From Bacillus sp. sid0103 (GTDB taxonomy: Bacteria; Bacillota; Bacilli; Bacillales_B; DSM-18226): a stretch of DNA of 64,000 nucleotides. Below are positions 36,797 through 45,062 of this stretch, piece after piece. Numbering within the stretch: the stretch's first letter is position 1; every line of letters begins with the position of its first letter. The translations under genes and the position numbers were made by a program. Location: NCBI RefSeq assembly GCF_019219025.1, contig NZ_JAHUWN010000017.1, positions 1 through 64,000 on the forward strand. The letters run 5' to 3'. The notes beneath the pieces were generated by a model. It did not search any database. It saw only the letters and a program-made list of their open reading frames with translations, and was not told the origin of the DNA.

Positions 36797-37600
36797 ATGT
36801 GGAAGTGGGAAGCAGAAGGGGAAGCGAAAGCGGTCATTGTAATGGTCCACGGTGCGATGGAACATCATCGCCGTTATGGCTGGCTAATTGAAATGTGGCG
36901 ATTAGCTGGATTTCATGTTATTATGGCGGATCTTCCCGGCCAGGGGATGACAACAAGAGCCAACCGCGGTCATATTAATTCCTTCGATGATTATATTTTT
37001 GAAGTAAAAGATTGGATTCAGGCTGCCTACCGCTATGAGTTACCTGTCTTTTTACTTGGTCATAGTATGGGGGGATTAATTTCGATTCGTATCTTACAGG
37101 AAGAAAAAATAAATGTTGCAGGAGTCATTCTTTCTTCTCCATGTCTAGGTTTGGTCCATACACCTCCCCCAATTTTAGATATCCTATCACATGGGTTGAA
37201 TGTGGTATTTCCTGCACTTAGAATGAATTCAGGGTTAACAGTCCAAATGGCAACCCGAAACGAAGAGGTCCGGGAAGCGGATTCGAATGATACCCTTTAT
37301 GTCACCAAAGTGTCGGTTCGCTGGTACCGGGAATTAGTCGGTGCCATAAAAGAGGCCTTTCAAGCAATTGAAAAAACACAGGATATTCCAATGCTTGTTA
37401 TGCAAGGCGGAGATGACAAAATTGTCAATAAAAGTACTGTAAAAGAATGGTTTAATCACGTTCCACTTTCAGAAAAAAGATTTAAAGAATGGCCGAAATG
37501 CTACCATGAAATTTTTAATGAACCGGAGCGGGAAGAGGTATTTGAGTACGCGAAGGATTTTGTTTATAGTCAATTAAAGGCTATCGGTTATATTGTTTAG
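36797..37600 (+). CDS. ytpA: Lysophospholipase-type alpha/beta hydrolase YtpA
   Basis: 267-residue hydrolase with MVHGAMEHHRRYG, PGQGMT, nucleophile elbow GHSMGG and catalytic His in KCYHEIFNEPER. In B. subtilis YtpA is linked to production of the lysophospholipid bacilysocin. ATG 36797 follows AGGGGGGA; the longer frame is unsupported. Followed by ytpB after a few bases, so one operon. Confidence 0.92.
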   Translation: MWKWEAEGEAKAVIVMVHGAMEHHRRYGWLIEMWRLAGFHVIMADLPGQGMTTRANRGHINSFDDYIFEVKDWIQAAYRYELPVFLLGHSMGGLISIRILQEEKINVAGVILSSPCLGLVHTPPPILDILSHGLNVVFPALRMNSGLTVQMATRNEEVREADSNDTLYVTKVSVRWYRELVGAIKEAFQAIEKTQDIPMLVMQGGDDKIVNKSTVKEWFNHVPLSEKRFKEWPKCYHEIFNEPEREEVFEYAKDFVYSQLKAIGYIV

Positions 37601-37617
37601 AAAGGTTGTCGGTTTCA

Positions 37618-38700
37618 ATGATGCCAATCACCCTTATGTCCAGGGTATATCGTAAAATACTTCCAGCCGTACACAAAGAATTGGCTTATTGGAAAAGCCG
37701 TGCTGAAAAAATCCCAAACGAGGAACTAAGAACTCAAGCGCTTGCAAGCATCAATCATAAAACGTTCCATTGCGAGGGTGGTGCAATTCTCGCCCTAACC
37801 GCTCAGGAAGACTATAAAAAGGCCATAAAATTTATTGTTGCCTATCAGACCATCAGCGATTATTTAGATAATCTTTGTGACCGGTCTACATCACTTGACC
37901 CTGAGGATTTTGCTTCGCTCCATGAATCGATGGCGGATGCGCTCATTCTTGAGGCTGACAAGAAAAACTATTATCGTCTTCGCGAAGATCAGGATGATGA
38001 CAATTATTTAAATGATTTATCGGAAACATGCCGCACCGTCCTTAGAGATGTGAAGAACTTTGACGGAATTAAAGAGTATTTGCAAGAGCTTTGCCAATAC
38101 TATTGTGAGTTACAGATTCACAAGCATGTCATCCATGAGGAGCGGGTCCCGCGTTTGGAAAAATGGTTTCAACAAAACCAACACCACTTGCCTGAAATGG
38201 AATGGTATGAATTTTCAGCATGTTCGGGTTCTACATTGGGGATATTCTGCCTAGTGTCCTACGCACTTCGGGATGATTTTCAGCTAAGTGATGCAGCAAA
38301 TATTCGCAATGGGTACTTTCCATATATTCAGGGCCTGCATATTCTTTTGGATTATTTTATTGATCAAGAAGAAGACGTTGTTGGCGGAGATTTAAATTTC
38401 TGTTCTTATTATCAAAGTGAGGAAATGTTGTTTAAACGGTTAAATCATTTTGTTATAGAAGCAGATCGGCACACGGAATTTCTACCGCATAAAAATTTTC
38501 ACCGCTTGATTAACCGTGGTCTGTTAGGAATTTATTTATCGGATGCCAAGGTACGTAAACAGAAAAACGTTCGTAGATTGGCAAAAGGTGTGATCAAAGC
38601 AGGCGGTTGGACGAGCTATTTCTTTTACTTCAACGGTCTTGCCTACCGTTCTGTACAAAAATCAGTCCCTTCATTTGTCACCAGGTTAATCTCAAAATAA
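37618..38700 (+). CDS. ytpB: Tetraprenyl-beta-curcumene synthase YtpB
   Basis: 360-residue all-helical protein of the YtpB terpene synthase family. In B. subtilis it cyclises C35 heptaprenyl diphosphate to tetraprenyl-beta-curcumene, a sesquarterpene precursor associated with spores. An Asp-rich segment SDYLDNLCDR (about residues 80-89) is the likely metal-diphosphate site, and a second acidic patch is DYFIDQEEDVVGGDLNF. ATG 37618 lies 12 nt after AAAGG. It uses prenyl diphosphate, the same pool as menaquinone tail synthesis. Confidence 0.92.
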   Translation: MMPITLMSRVYRKILPAVHKELAYWKSRAEKIPNEELRTQALASINHKTFHCEGGAILALTAQEDYKKAIKFIVAYQTISDYLDNLCDRSTSLDPEDFASLHESMADALILEADKKNYYRLREDQDDDNYLNDLSETCRTVLRDVKNFDGIKEYLQELCQYYCELQIHKHVIHEERVPRLEKWFQQNQHHLPEMEWYEFSACSGSTLGIFCLVSYALRDDFQLSDAANIRNGYFPYIQGLHILLDYFIDQEEDVVGGDLNFCSYYQSEEMLFKRLNHFVIEADRHTEFLPHKNFHRLINRGLLGIYLSDAKVRKQKNVRRLAKGVIKAGGWTSYFFYFNGLAYRSVQKSVPSFVTRLISK

Positions 38701-38763
38701 AAAACAGGCCCTTAGGGGTTGTTGACTATCTAAACTGTCAACAGCTCGGGTGCCTGTTTTTAT
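38700..38763. terminator. Complex terminator between ytpB and ytqB
   Basis: Outer stem AAAAACAGGC / GCCTGTTTTT with an inner stem TTGTTGAC / GTCAACAG; convergent genes on both sides. Confidence 0.85.
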
Positions 38764-39332
38764 ATTTTTTCAATGGCAATAATGAATGCAGGATGATTTT
38801 GTTGATTAATGAATTGGTATTGAAGGACATGTGCTGTTTTTTGGTCAATTTGCTGACAAAAATGAAGTAGGGAATCACGTTCTTCAGCCCCGCCTTTATG
38901 TCCATGATAAATAACTAACACAATGATTCCTTCAGCCGCCATCATCTTCAAAAGTTGTTGAATAGCAGCAATCGTAGTTTCAGGGCGAGTTACAATTGTT
39001 TTATCACTGCCGGGAAGATAACCTAAGTTAAAAATGGCACCTGTTACCTTACCGTGGTCGATGTCAGGAATCAAGTGGGATAGATGTTCGTGACCAGAAT
39101 GGAATACAGTAGCTCGTTCTGCCAAACTTTGCTGAATTAAACGTTCCTTGCTGGCGGCAATGGCTTTTTCTTGAATATCAAATCCATAAACGTGTCCAGA
39201 TTCTCCAACTAGGTCTGCTAAGAACACTGTATCGTTGCCGTTTCCTACAGTTGCATCAATTACGATATCGCCAGGTTGAACTGCTTTTTTGAGTAAATTT
39301 TTTGCAAACGGAAGAATCTTGTCTATTTTCAT
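38760..39332 (-). CDS. ytqB: tRNA methyltransferase YtqB (MnmM type)
   Basis: 190-residue class I SAM methyltransferase (DATVGNGNDTVFLADLVG motif I, FNLGYLPGSDK motif IV). B. subtilis YtqB has been reported to methylate nm5s2U to mnm5s2U in tRNA wobble uridines (MnmM). It overlaps ytqA by 4 nt, consistent with a two-step modification pair. The reaction is taken from family knowledge. Confidence 0.9.
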   Translation of the reverse strand: MKIDKILPFAKNLLKKAVQPGDIVIDATVGNGNDTVFLADLVGESGHVYGFDIQEKAIAASKERLIQQSLAERATVFHSGHEHLSHLIPDIDHGKVTGAIFNLGYLPGSDKTIVTRPETTIAAIQQLLKMMAAEGIIVLVIYHGHKGGAEERDSLLHFCQQIDQKTAHVLQYQFINQQNHPAFIIAIEKI

Positions 39333-40294
39333 GACTCCTTCACCAAATTACCTTGATAAAATTTCCCCTGCCAACTGTCCCTTTCCTTCAACTCTGCATC
39401 AATAGCATTTAAAACTTCCCATTTGTGCACACTCCACATTGGTCCAACCATTAAATCAATCGGTCCGTCACCCGTGATCCGATGAACAATCATTTCTGGT
39501 GGTAAAATCTCTAATTGGTCACATACTAATTTTACATAGTCCTCCTGGGACATAAATTCGAGCATGCCTTTTTCATATTGCTTGACCATTGGAGTACCTT
39601 TTAACAAATGAAGCAAATGAATTTTTATACCCTGAACATCTAATTTCGCTACTTCACGAGCAGTTTCCATCATCATGTCATAGGATTCAAGCGGTAATCC
39701 ATTAATAATATGAGAGCAGATGCGAATCCCATGCTTTCTTAGCTTATTAACCCCATCTTGATAACACTGAAAATCATGGGCTCGATTGATAAGTAGCGCT
39801 GTCCGTTCGTGTACCGTCTGAAGTCCCAGTTCCACCCATAAATAGGTACGTTCATTCAGCTCGGCTAAATACTCGATAACGTCATCGGGTAGACAGTCAG
39901 GACGAGTAGCAATCGATAAACCAACTACACCTTCCTGCTTCAGAACGGCTTCGTATTTTTCACGAAGAATCTCTACCGGCGCATGGGTATTTGTAAATGC
40001 TTGAAAGTAGGCCATATATTTGCCATCTTTCCATTTCGTGTGCATTTTTTCTTTAATATCGTTGAATTGAGTTTCTAGGGCCTCAATTCTATTACCGGCG
40101 AAATCACCAGATCCGGATGCACTACAAAATGTGCAACCACCGTGTGCAACTGTGCCATCACGGTTCGGACAATCAAAGCCGCCATCAAGTGCGACCTTAA
40201 ACACCTTATGACCAAATTCTTGGCGCAAGTGATAATTCCATGTATGGTATCGTTTATCATCAGAAGCATATAGAAAAGGTCTCATCTGATTCAA
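39329..40294 (-). CDS. ytqA: Radical SAM protein YtqA (Elp3/YhcC-like)
   Basis: 321-residue radical SAM enzyme. The cluster Cys are in FDCPNRDGTVAHGGCTFCSASG (Cys-x11-Cys-x2-Cys). ATRPDCLPD and ELGLQTVHERT are typical of the YhcC/Elp3 subgroup. TTG at 40294 lies 8 nt after AAAGGAGG; an ATG three codons in is further from the site. With ytqB it has been implicated in cmnm5s2U to mnm5s2U conversion in Gram-positives (MnmL); I recall this rather than deduce it. Confidence 0.9.
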   Translation of the reverse strand: MNQMRPFLYASDDKRYHTWNYHLRQEFGHKVFKVALDGGFDCPNRDGTVAHGGCTFCSASGSGDFAGNRIEALETQFNDIKEKMHTKWKDGKYMAYFQAFTNTHAPVEILREKYEAVLKQEGVVGLSIATRPDCLPDDVIEYLAELNERTYLWVELGLQTVHERTALLINRAHDFQCYQDGVNKLRKHGIRICSHIINGLPLESYDMMMETAREVAKLDVQGIKIHLLHLLKGTPMVKQYEKGMLEFMSQEDYVKLVCDQLEILPPEMIVHRITGDGPIDLMVGPMWSVHKWEVLNAIDAELKERDSWQGKFYQGNLVKES

Positions 40295-40318
40295 TCAGAA
40301 AACCTCCTTTATAAAATA

Positions 40319-40504
40319 GGCTGTGTTAAAGGTGATTGTTGATTTTGCCACTCTGTTGATTGGAGCGGAAGGCGCGAAGACTCCTGCGGGAGTACGGGGC
40401 AGGGGAGACCCCGCAGGCGCTAAAAGCGCCGAGGAGGCTCCCCGCAACGCCCGCGGAAAGCGAAGCGCCTGGAGCGGAAATCAACAGACAAGTTTAACAC
40501 AGCC
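40319..40504. repeat. 186-bp intergenic repeat (copy 2, best preserved)
   Basis: Perfect 12-bp terminal inverted repeats GGCTGTGTTAAA / TTTAACACAGCC. Inside are CTGTTGATTGGAGCGGAAGG, GGGGAGACCCC, GGCGCTAAAAGCGCC and GGAGCGGAAATCAACAG. Same length as copy 1 at 2843. The following ~190 nt up to ytzC contain nothing I can identify. Confidence 0.88.
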
Positions 40505-40697
40505 ATAAAATCAATAGCGCATCACATCAATTTTATCATGATGTTACAAGCGAATCCAAATGTATTTATTAAGTGCATGTGCTGGTAATAATTATCCAAC
40601 TGTTTATGTCATAGGAAAGAGAATGGAGAACAAAATAAGAAATGAAGCAATATGCTTCTAACCAGGGGATTGAGTTATTACAGAAGGGGGTTCTTAG

Positions 40698-40961
40698 ATG
40701 GCTACTCGCGACTCAATGGACAATTTAATGCAGCAGGTTGAGGATACGATTCGCTTTGCCGAAGAACAATACAAACAAAGCAGTCTCCAAGAGCACTATA
40801 ATGATGATAATTACACACAAGCATTACAGCAGCTTGAAGATACTTATCAAGACATTGCTAAAATGGCACTGAGTGCTAACTCGCAACAACGGGAACAACT
40901 CCATAGAATGAGACTCCAGCTGCAACAGCTTCAGAATACAATGATTCTAGAAGGGCAATAA
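40698..40961 (+). CDS. ytzC: YtzC family protein (DUF2524)
   Basis: 87-residue Gln-rich helical protein (MATRDSMDNLMQQVEDTIRF, LRLQLQQLQNTMILEGQ at the end), likely coiled coil. ATG follows AAGGGGG. Matches the small YtzC family found beside ytqA in Bacillus. Function unknown. Confidence 0.85.
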   Translation: MATRDSMDNLMQQVEDTIRFAEEQYKQSSLQEHYNDDNYTQALQQLEDTYQDIAKMALSANSQQREQLHRMRLQLQQLQNTMILEGQ

Positions 40962-40973
40962 GGAGGAAAACCT

Positions 40974-41153
40974 TTGAAAAAACGTTCTAAGCAACAAAAT
41001 CCCGAACAGAAAACACGTAATGGAATTAATAATCAAGATCTAGAGCTCGGGCAAGATTTCGACCTTGTCAAGCAAGCAAAGAAGAAGTATGAAAAATCAG
41101 GCGGACAGCCTGTGAAATCCAAATTCCATCAAGAAAAAGACCAGTCATCCTAA
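40974..41153 (+). CDS. Small basic protein, unknown
   Basis: 59-residue ORF with a TTG start 7 nt after AAGGAGG, 12 nt behind ytzC and ahead of a terminator. The sequence is very polar (MKKRSKQQNPEQKTRNG, QDFDLVKQAKKKYEKSGG, KFHQEKDQSS), without hydrophobic core. The spacing and ribosome site argue for a real gene. I do not recognise the family; a small spore-associated protein is one possibility but nothing in the sequence proves it. Confidence 0.65.
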   Translation: MKKRSKQQNPEQKTRNGINNQDLELGQDFDLVKQAKKKYEKSGGQPVKSKFHQEKDQSS

Positions 41154-41160
41154 AATAAGG

Positions 41161-41199
41161 AAAGATCCCTCATTTTTTTCATCGAGGGGTCTTTTTTTT
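41161..41199 (+). terminator. Terminator of ytzC operon
   Basis: AAAGATCCCTC / GAGGGGTCTTT stem with eight T. Confidence 0.9.
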
Positions 41200-41332
41200 G
41201 TAAATAAATTTTATGCTAAAAATCATACAAAAAAGTGCTTGAAATCACTTGAAATAACAATTTTTCATTAAAAACAACTTGAAAATAGAAGGAAATTCCC
41301 GTTCACAGTTTGGAAACAAGTGTATTTTTATT

Positions 41333-41348
41333 TGTGATGTGCGTCACA
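41333..41348. promoter_or_regulatory. Fnr/CRP-type operator upstream of nrfHA
   Basis: TGTGA TGTGCG TCACA is a perfect TGTGA-N6-TCACA palindrome, the Bacillus Fnr consensus. A plausible -10 TTAAAT (41371-41376) puts the start point near 41382 and the operator centre near -41.5, the class II activation position. Anaerobic activation is the inference. Confidence 0.8.
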
Positions 41349-41426
41349 GTTTGCCATTTTATAACGTGGTTTAAATAGGGTGTGGAAGAAAAAAATAGAG
41401 AAAGTTTTTCTATGGGAGGTGAAGGA

Positions 41427-41939
41427 ATGGTTAAAAAATTTTTGAAAATGGACAAGAAGTTCTTACTAGTGTTGGCCCTTCTGATTGGTGTGTTTTTATC
41501 TTTTTCAACGGTAAAAACCATGGCCTACTTGGATTCACCTGGTTTTTGCCAAAACTGTCATACGATGAAATCCGTTCATAAGTCATTTATGGATTCTACA
41601 CACTCGGATTTACAGTGTAATGACTGCCACCTGCCACATAAAAGTGAGGTCGGAAAATTATTTTTTAAAGGTCGTGCTGGTATGACCCATATTTATTTCA
41701 ACACACTTGGAACAAAGAATATCCCAGATGTGATTGAGGCAACCGATCGAACAGAAAAGATTATGAATGATAACTGTATTTCTTGTCACAAAAGTACGTT
41801 AAGCAATGTTTCGCATGATGCAAAGGAAAAGTGTATCTCCTGTCACAAAACAGTACCGCACGGGAAAGGCTTTAAAGACGATAGTTATAGAAAGCCACCT
41901 GTGAAAGGAGAATTATTAGAAAATAAGGGAGGATTTTAG
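41427..41939 (+). CDS. nrfH: Cytochrome c nitrite reductase small subunit NrfH
   Basis: Membrane-anchored tetrahaem quinol dehydrogenase that passes electrons from menaquinol to NrfA. The 170-residue protein has one N-terminal helix (FLLVLALLIGVFLSF) and four haem motifs: CQNCH, CNDCH, CISCH, CISCH. ATG 41427 follows GGGAGGTGAAGG; an earlier in-frame start at 41382 falls at the predicted transcription start. nrfA follows after 2 nt. Connects with the menaquinone genes nearby. Confidence 0.95.
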   Translation: MVKKFLKMDKKFLLVLALLIGVFLSFSTVKTMAYLDSPGFCQNCHTMKSVHKSFMDSTHSDLQCNDCHLPHKSEVGKLFFKGRAGMTHIYFNTLGTKNIPDVIEATDRTEKIMNDNCISCHKSTLSNVSHDAKEKCISCHKTVPHGKGFKDDSYRKPPVKGELLENKGGF

Positions 41940-41941
41940 AA

Positions 41942-43393
41942 ATGGGAAGGTTTCGCTTTGGGGTTTATCTTCTCCTGCTTGCTTTTGTTTTTATTATTAC
42001 TGGGTGCAGCAATGAATCCAGTGAGAAAACAGCTTCCGCTGCAGGTAAGAAGACTACTGGCCTTTCAGCCGATGAAATTAGTAATGAAGCGTTTAAGGAC
42101 ATGTTTCCACTACAATATAACAGTTACAAAAAGAATGAAAAGATGGAAGATACCACTTACGGCGGTTCTGAAAAACGAAGCAAATTTGATGCAGATAAAG
42201 AACCCTTGTTACCCATTCTCTTCAACGGTTATGGATTTGCTACCGAGTATAACGAGGAGCGGGGGCATACATACGCTTTAGATGATATTCGCAGCATCAA
42301 ACGGATTACAGATAAATCGGTTGGCTCTTGTTATACCTGTAAATCAACAGCTGTTCCAAAAATGATTAAGGAAATGGGCGACGGTTATTGGGGGGCTAAT
42401 TTTAATAAAGATATTTGGCCAAAAGGGGAAACGATGGGACACTCGCCAATTGGCTGTTCGGATTGCCATGATCCAAAAACAATGGATTTGCGTGTAACAC
42501 GTCCAAGCTTTTATAAGGCATTGGAAGCAAAAGGTATAGATTCCTCCAATCCAACAAAGAATGAAATGCGCAGTTACGTTTGCGGCCAGTGTCACGTGGA
42601 GTATTATTTTGCTGCTGATAATAGTGAAGTAACCTTCCCGTGGACAAAAGGATTTAAACCAGAAGAAATGTATGCGTATTACAGCACGATTGCTAAAGAA
42701 AAGGGTTTTGAAAAAGACTGGATCAGTAACATTTCTGGGACTCCGATGTTAAAGTCACAGCATCCTGAATTTGAAACACATTCATCAGGGACCCACGGAA
42801 AAGCCAATGTTTCCTGTGCCGACTGCCATATGCCATATGAGCGTGTCGTTGGAAAAAGAAAAATCACCTCACATTGGTGGACTTCTCCACTTAAAACGAT
42901 GCAAACGTCATGCGGTCAATGTCATGGTGACCGTGATTTAGATAAACTGAAAGATCGTGTTCTTGAGATTCAAGAAGCCAATGTCAGTGCGTTGCATGAA
43001 GCACAGGATATTTCCACGACTTCGCACTATTATGTAAATAAAATGATTACTTCTGGTGTGAGTCAAGAAAAAATCAAGCAAGCGCAAGAATTTGTTAGAA
43101 AGGGACAATGGTTCTGGGACATTATTGCAGCTGAAAACTCTGCCGGGTTCCATAATCCACAGGGTTCGATGGATTCACTAAGAGAATCAGTAGTCCAATC
43201 CAACAAAGCCGTTCGCCTCGCCACCGAAGAACTTGTAAAAAAAGGCGTCAACATGGAAGAGGTTGACAAGGAAATTGAAAAAGTGAAAAAGGCCGTTCTC
43301 AACGAAAAGAATAATGAGAAGAAAAAGGATGCAGCCGTCAATCACTATTTCCCTGCTCAAGCACCAGTTGTACCCGCAGTACCAAAGAAATAA
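41942..43393 (+). CDS. nrfA: Cytochrome c nitrite reductase catalytic subunit NrfA
   Basis: Reduces nitrite to ammonium with six electrons (respiratory ammonification). The 483-residue protein has lipobox FIITGC, the catalytic haem motif with Lys ligand CYTCK, then four CxxCH motifs (CSDCH, CGQCH, CADCH, CGQCH), all five required haems. Active-site elements ESHSSGTHG-like (ETHSSGTHG) and KITSHWW are present. A lipid anchor suits a Gram-positive lacking a periplasm. The C-terminus carries a charged, Pro-rich extension. Confidence 0.96.
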   Translation: MGRFRFGVYLLLLAFVFIITGCSNESSEKTASAAGKKTTGLSADEISNEAFKDMFPLQYNSYKKNEKMEDTTYGGSEKRSKFDADKEPLLPILFNGYGFATEYNEERGHTYALDDIRSIKRITDKSVGSCYTCKSTAVPKMIKEMGDGYWGANFNKDIWPKGETMGHSPIGCSDCHDPKTMDLRVTRPSFYKALEAKGIDSSNPTKNEMRSYVCGQCHVEYYFAADNSEVTFPWTKGFKPEEMYAYYSTIAKEKGFEKDWISNISGTPMLKSQHPEFETHSSGTHGKANVSCADCHMPYERVVGKRKITSHWWTSPLKTMQTSCGQCHGDRDLDKLKDRVLEIQEANVSALHEAQDISTTSHYYVNKMITSGVSQEKIKQAQEFVRKGQWFWDIIAAENSAGFHNPQGSMDSLRESVVQSNKAVRLATEELVKKGVNMEEVDKEIEKVKKAVLNEKNNEKKKDAAVNHYFPAQAPVVPAVPKK

Positions 43394-43409
43394 ACACAAA
43401 GATTAGTAG

Positions 43410-43447
43410 AAAACACTGTTGCTTTTTGTGGACAGTGTTTTTTTTTT
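43410..43447 (+). terminator. Terminator of nrfHA
   Basis: AAACACTGT / ACAGTGTTT stem followed by ten T. Confidence 0.87.
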
Positions 43448-43464
43448 GTGGGAAAAATGAGTTT

Positions 43465-43590
43465 GGCGGAAAAGTAGCCGAAGTCGGCGGAATCCTTCTA
43501 AAGTTTCGCGGAATCCTTCAGGAAATCCGCGGAATCTCTCCACATGTTGGCGGAATCCTGGCCGAAGTCGGCGGAATCCTGGTGAAGAGT
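43465..43590 (+). repeat. Six-unit 21-nt tandem repeat
   Basis: Units begin (G/C)GCGGAATCC and recur exactly every 21 nt, with diverged remainders; units 1 and 5 share GCCGAAGTC. A 96-codon frame crosses it, reading heptapeptides such as GGILAEV and RGILQEI, but that frame starts inside the nrfHA terminator without a ribosome site, so coding is doubtful. The rest of the nrfA-yttB gap shows nothing else. Confidence 0.85.
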
Positions 43591-43732
43591 AATGATCCTA
43601 AAACAGAGGATCGTTTACATTCATTTCGACGTTCGGTAACACATAAATATGGAAAAGAAAAAGGATTGCGCCTTATCTTAAAAAAGATTAGAATAAATCG
43701 TTGGAAATTGAAATAGGAAAGGGCGTTTTTAC

Positions 43733-44926
43733 ATGCCACGTGCCTTATGGCTCTTAATAATTGGAATGATTGTTAATGTTACAGGGTCTTCATTTTTATG
43801 GCCTTTAAATACAATCTATATTCACGACCATCTGGGTAAGTCCTTATCCGTAGCAGGTATAGTTTTGATGTTAAATTCTGCGGCCAGTGTAATTGGAAAT
43901 CTATATGGCGGCAATCTATTTGATAAAATAGGCGGCTATAAATCTATCATTTTAGGAATCAGTATTACACTTGCTGCCCTTGTCGGCTTAACGTTCTGGC
44001 ATGGATGGCCCGAATATATTGTGTTCCAAGTCATCATTGGATTTGGGACCGGAATTATTTTTCCATCGATGTATGCTATGGCAGGGTCAGTTTGGAAAGA
44101 GGGAGGACGGAAAGCCTTTAACGCTATTTATGTTGCCCAAAACCTTGGGGTAGCCTTAGGGGCATCGCTTGGAGGGATTGTTGCTGCTTATTCCTTTCAA
44201 CTCATCTTCCTCGCCAATACCGTCATGTATATCGTATTTATATTAATAGCTGTTTTCGGTTACAAAGGAATCTTAATGGATTCAGGAAAACAAGCATCGG
44301 TTGAGATAAATGGTACGACTGATAAAAGCAGAAAAAACCTATATGCTTTATTGATACTGTGCACAGGTTATTTACTGTGCTGGGTTGCCTATGTTCAGTG
44401 GCAAACAACAATTGCCTCCTATACACAGGAAATTAATATTTCATTAACGCAGTATAGTTTATTATGGTCGATTAACGGAGCACTCATTGTTGTTGGCCAA
44501 CCGCTGTTAAATGGTGTGTTGAAGCGTTTTACTGTCTCACTTAAGCTGCAGATGATTATAGGAATTGGGATTTTTATTGTTTCATTTTTAGTAGCAGGGA
44601 AGGCAACAGTGTTCTCAGGGTTTCTAGTCGGGATGATTATCCTAACAATCGGTGAAATGTTCATCTGGCCGGCAGTTCCCACAGTTGCCTTTAACTTAGC
44701 ACCAAAAGGCCGTGAAGGATTCTACCAAGGAATCGTCAACAGCACCGCCACAGGCGGAAGAATGGTAGGTCCCATAATGGGCGGACTCATCGTCGATATG
44801 TATAACATGTCAGCATTATTCATCGTACTAATAGTACTATTCCTAATCGCAATCATCACAACCTTAGTTTACGATCGGAGCTTAAAAACGAAAATGGTGT
44901 CAGGCACCATCCGTGGACAAATCTAG
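43733..44926 (+). CDS. yttB: MFS transporter (YttB-like)
   Basis: 397-residue major facilitator protein with about 12 helices. The conserved loop 2-3 segment GNLYGGNLFDKIGGYKSI corresponds to the MFS G-x-x-x-D-R/K motif. AGGAAAGGG precedes the ATG. Substrate unknown; drug efflux is the usual guess for YttB. The last residues (MVSGTIRGQI) are encoded by a REP-like repeat, so the C-terminus was probably altered by its insertion. Confidence 0.9.
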   Translation: MPRALWLLIIGMIVNVTGSSFLWPLNTIYIHDHLGKSLSVAGIVLMLNSAASVIGNLYGGNLFDKIGGYKSIILGISITLAALVGLTFWHGWPEYIVFQVIIGFGTGIIFPSMYAMAGSVWKEGGRKAFNAIYVAQNLGVALGASLGGIVAAYSFQLIFLANTVMYIVFILIAVFGYKGILMDSGKQASVEINGTTDKSRKNLYALLILCTGYLLCWVAYVQWQTTIASYTQEINISLTQYSLLWSINGALIVVGQPLLNGVLKRFTVSLKLQMIIGIGIFIVSFLVAGKATVFSGFLVGMIILTIGEMFIWPAVPTVAFNLAPKGREGFYQGIVNSTATGGRMVGPIMGGLIVDMYNMSALFIVLIVLFLIAIITTLVYDRSLKTKMVSGTIRGQI

Positions 44927-44949
44927 CATTTGTCCGTGCAGGGTGGACA
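44892..44949. repeat. REP-like double hairpin at the yttB end
   Basis: ATGGTG-TCAGG-CACCAT hairpin, then GGACAAA / TTTGTCC hairpin. It supplies the last ten codons and stop of yttB. Resembles the element at 34113. Confidence 0.7.
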
Positions 44950-44975
44950 ATGATGGTGAGTTAAGTTGGAGAGAG

Positions 44976-45015
44976 GCAAAAGCAAAGTTCCTAAATTCAG
45001 GAACTTTGCTTTTGC
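44976..45015. terminator. Bidirectional terminator
   Basis: Perfect 17-bp inverted repeat GCAAAAGCAAAGTTCCT / AGGAACTTTGCTTTTGC between convergent genes. Confidence 0.85.
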
Positions 45016-45062
45016 TTGCTTTCGTTAAACTGAAAGCAAGAGGTTACTAAGCGAATACACTC

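Noticed and set aside
43465..43590. CRISPR array
   Set aside because: Units are contiguous 21-mers with no constant spacers and no cas genes nearby.
43426..43716. 96-codon frame with GGILAEV-type heptapeptides
   Set aside because: Its start lies in the nrfHA terminator, lacks a ribosome site and its repeat is explained by the 21-nt tandem DNA repeat. Kept only as a repeat.
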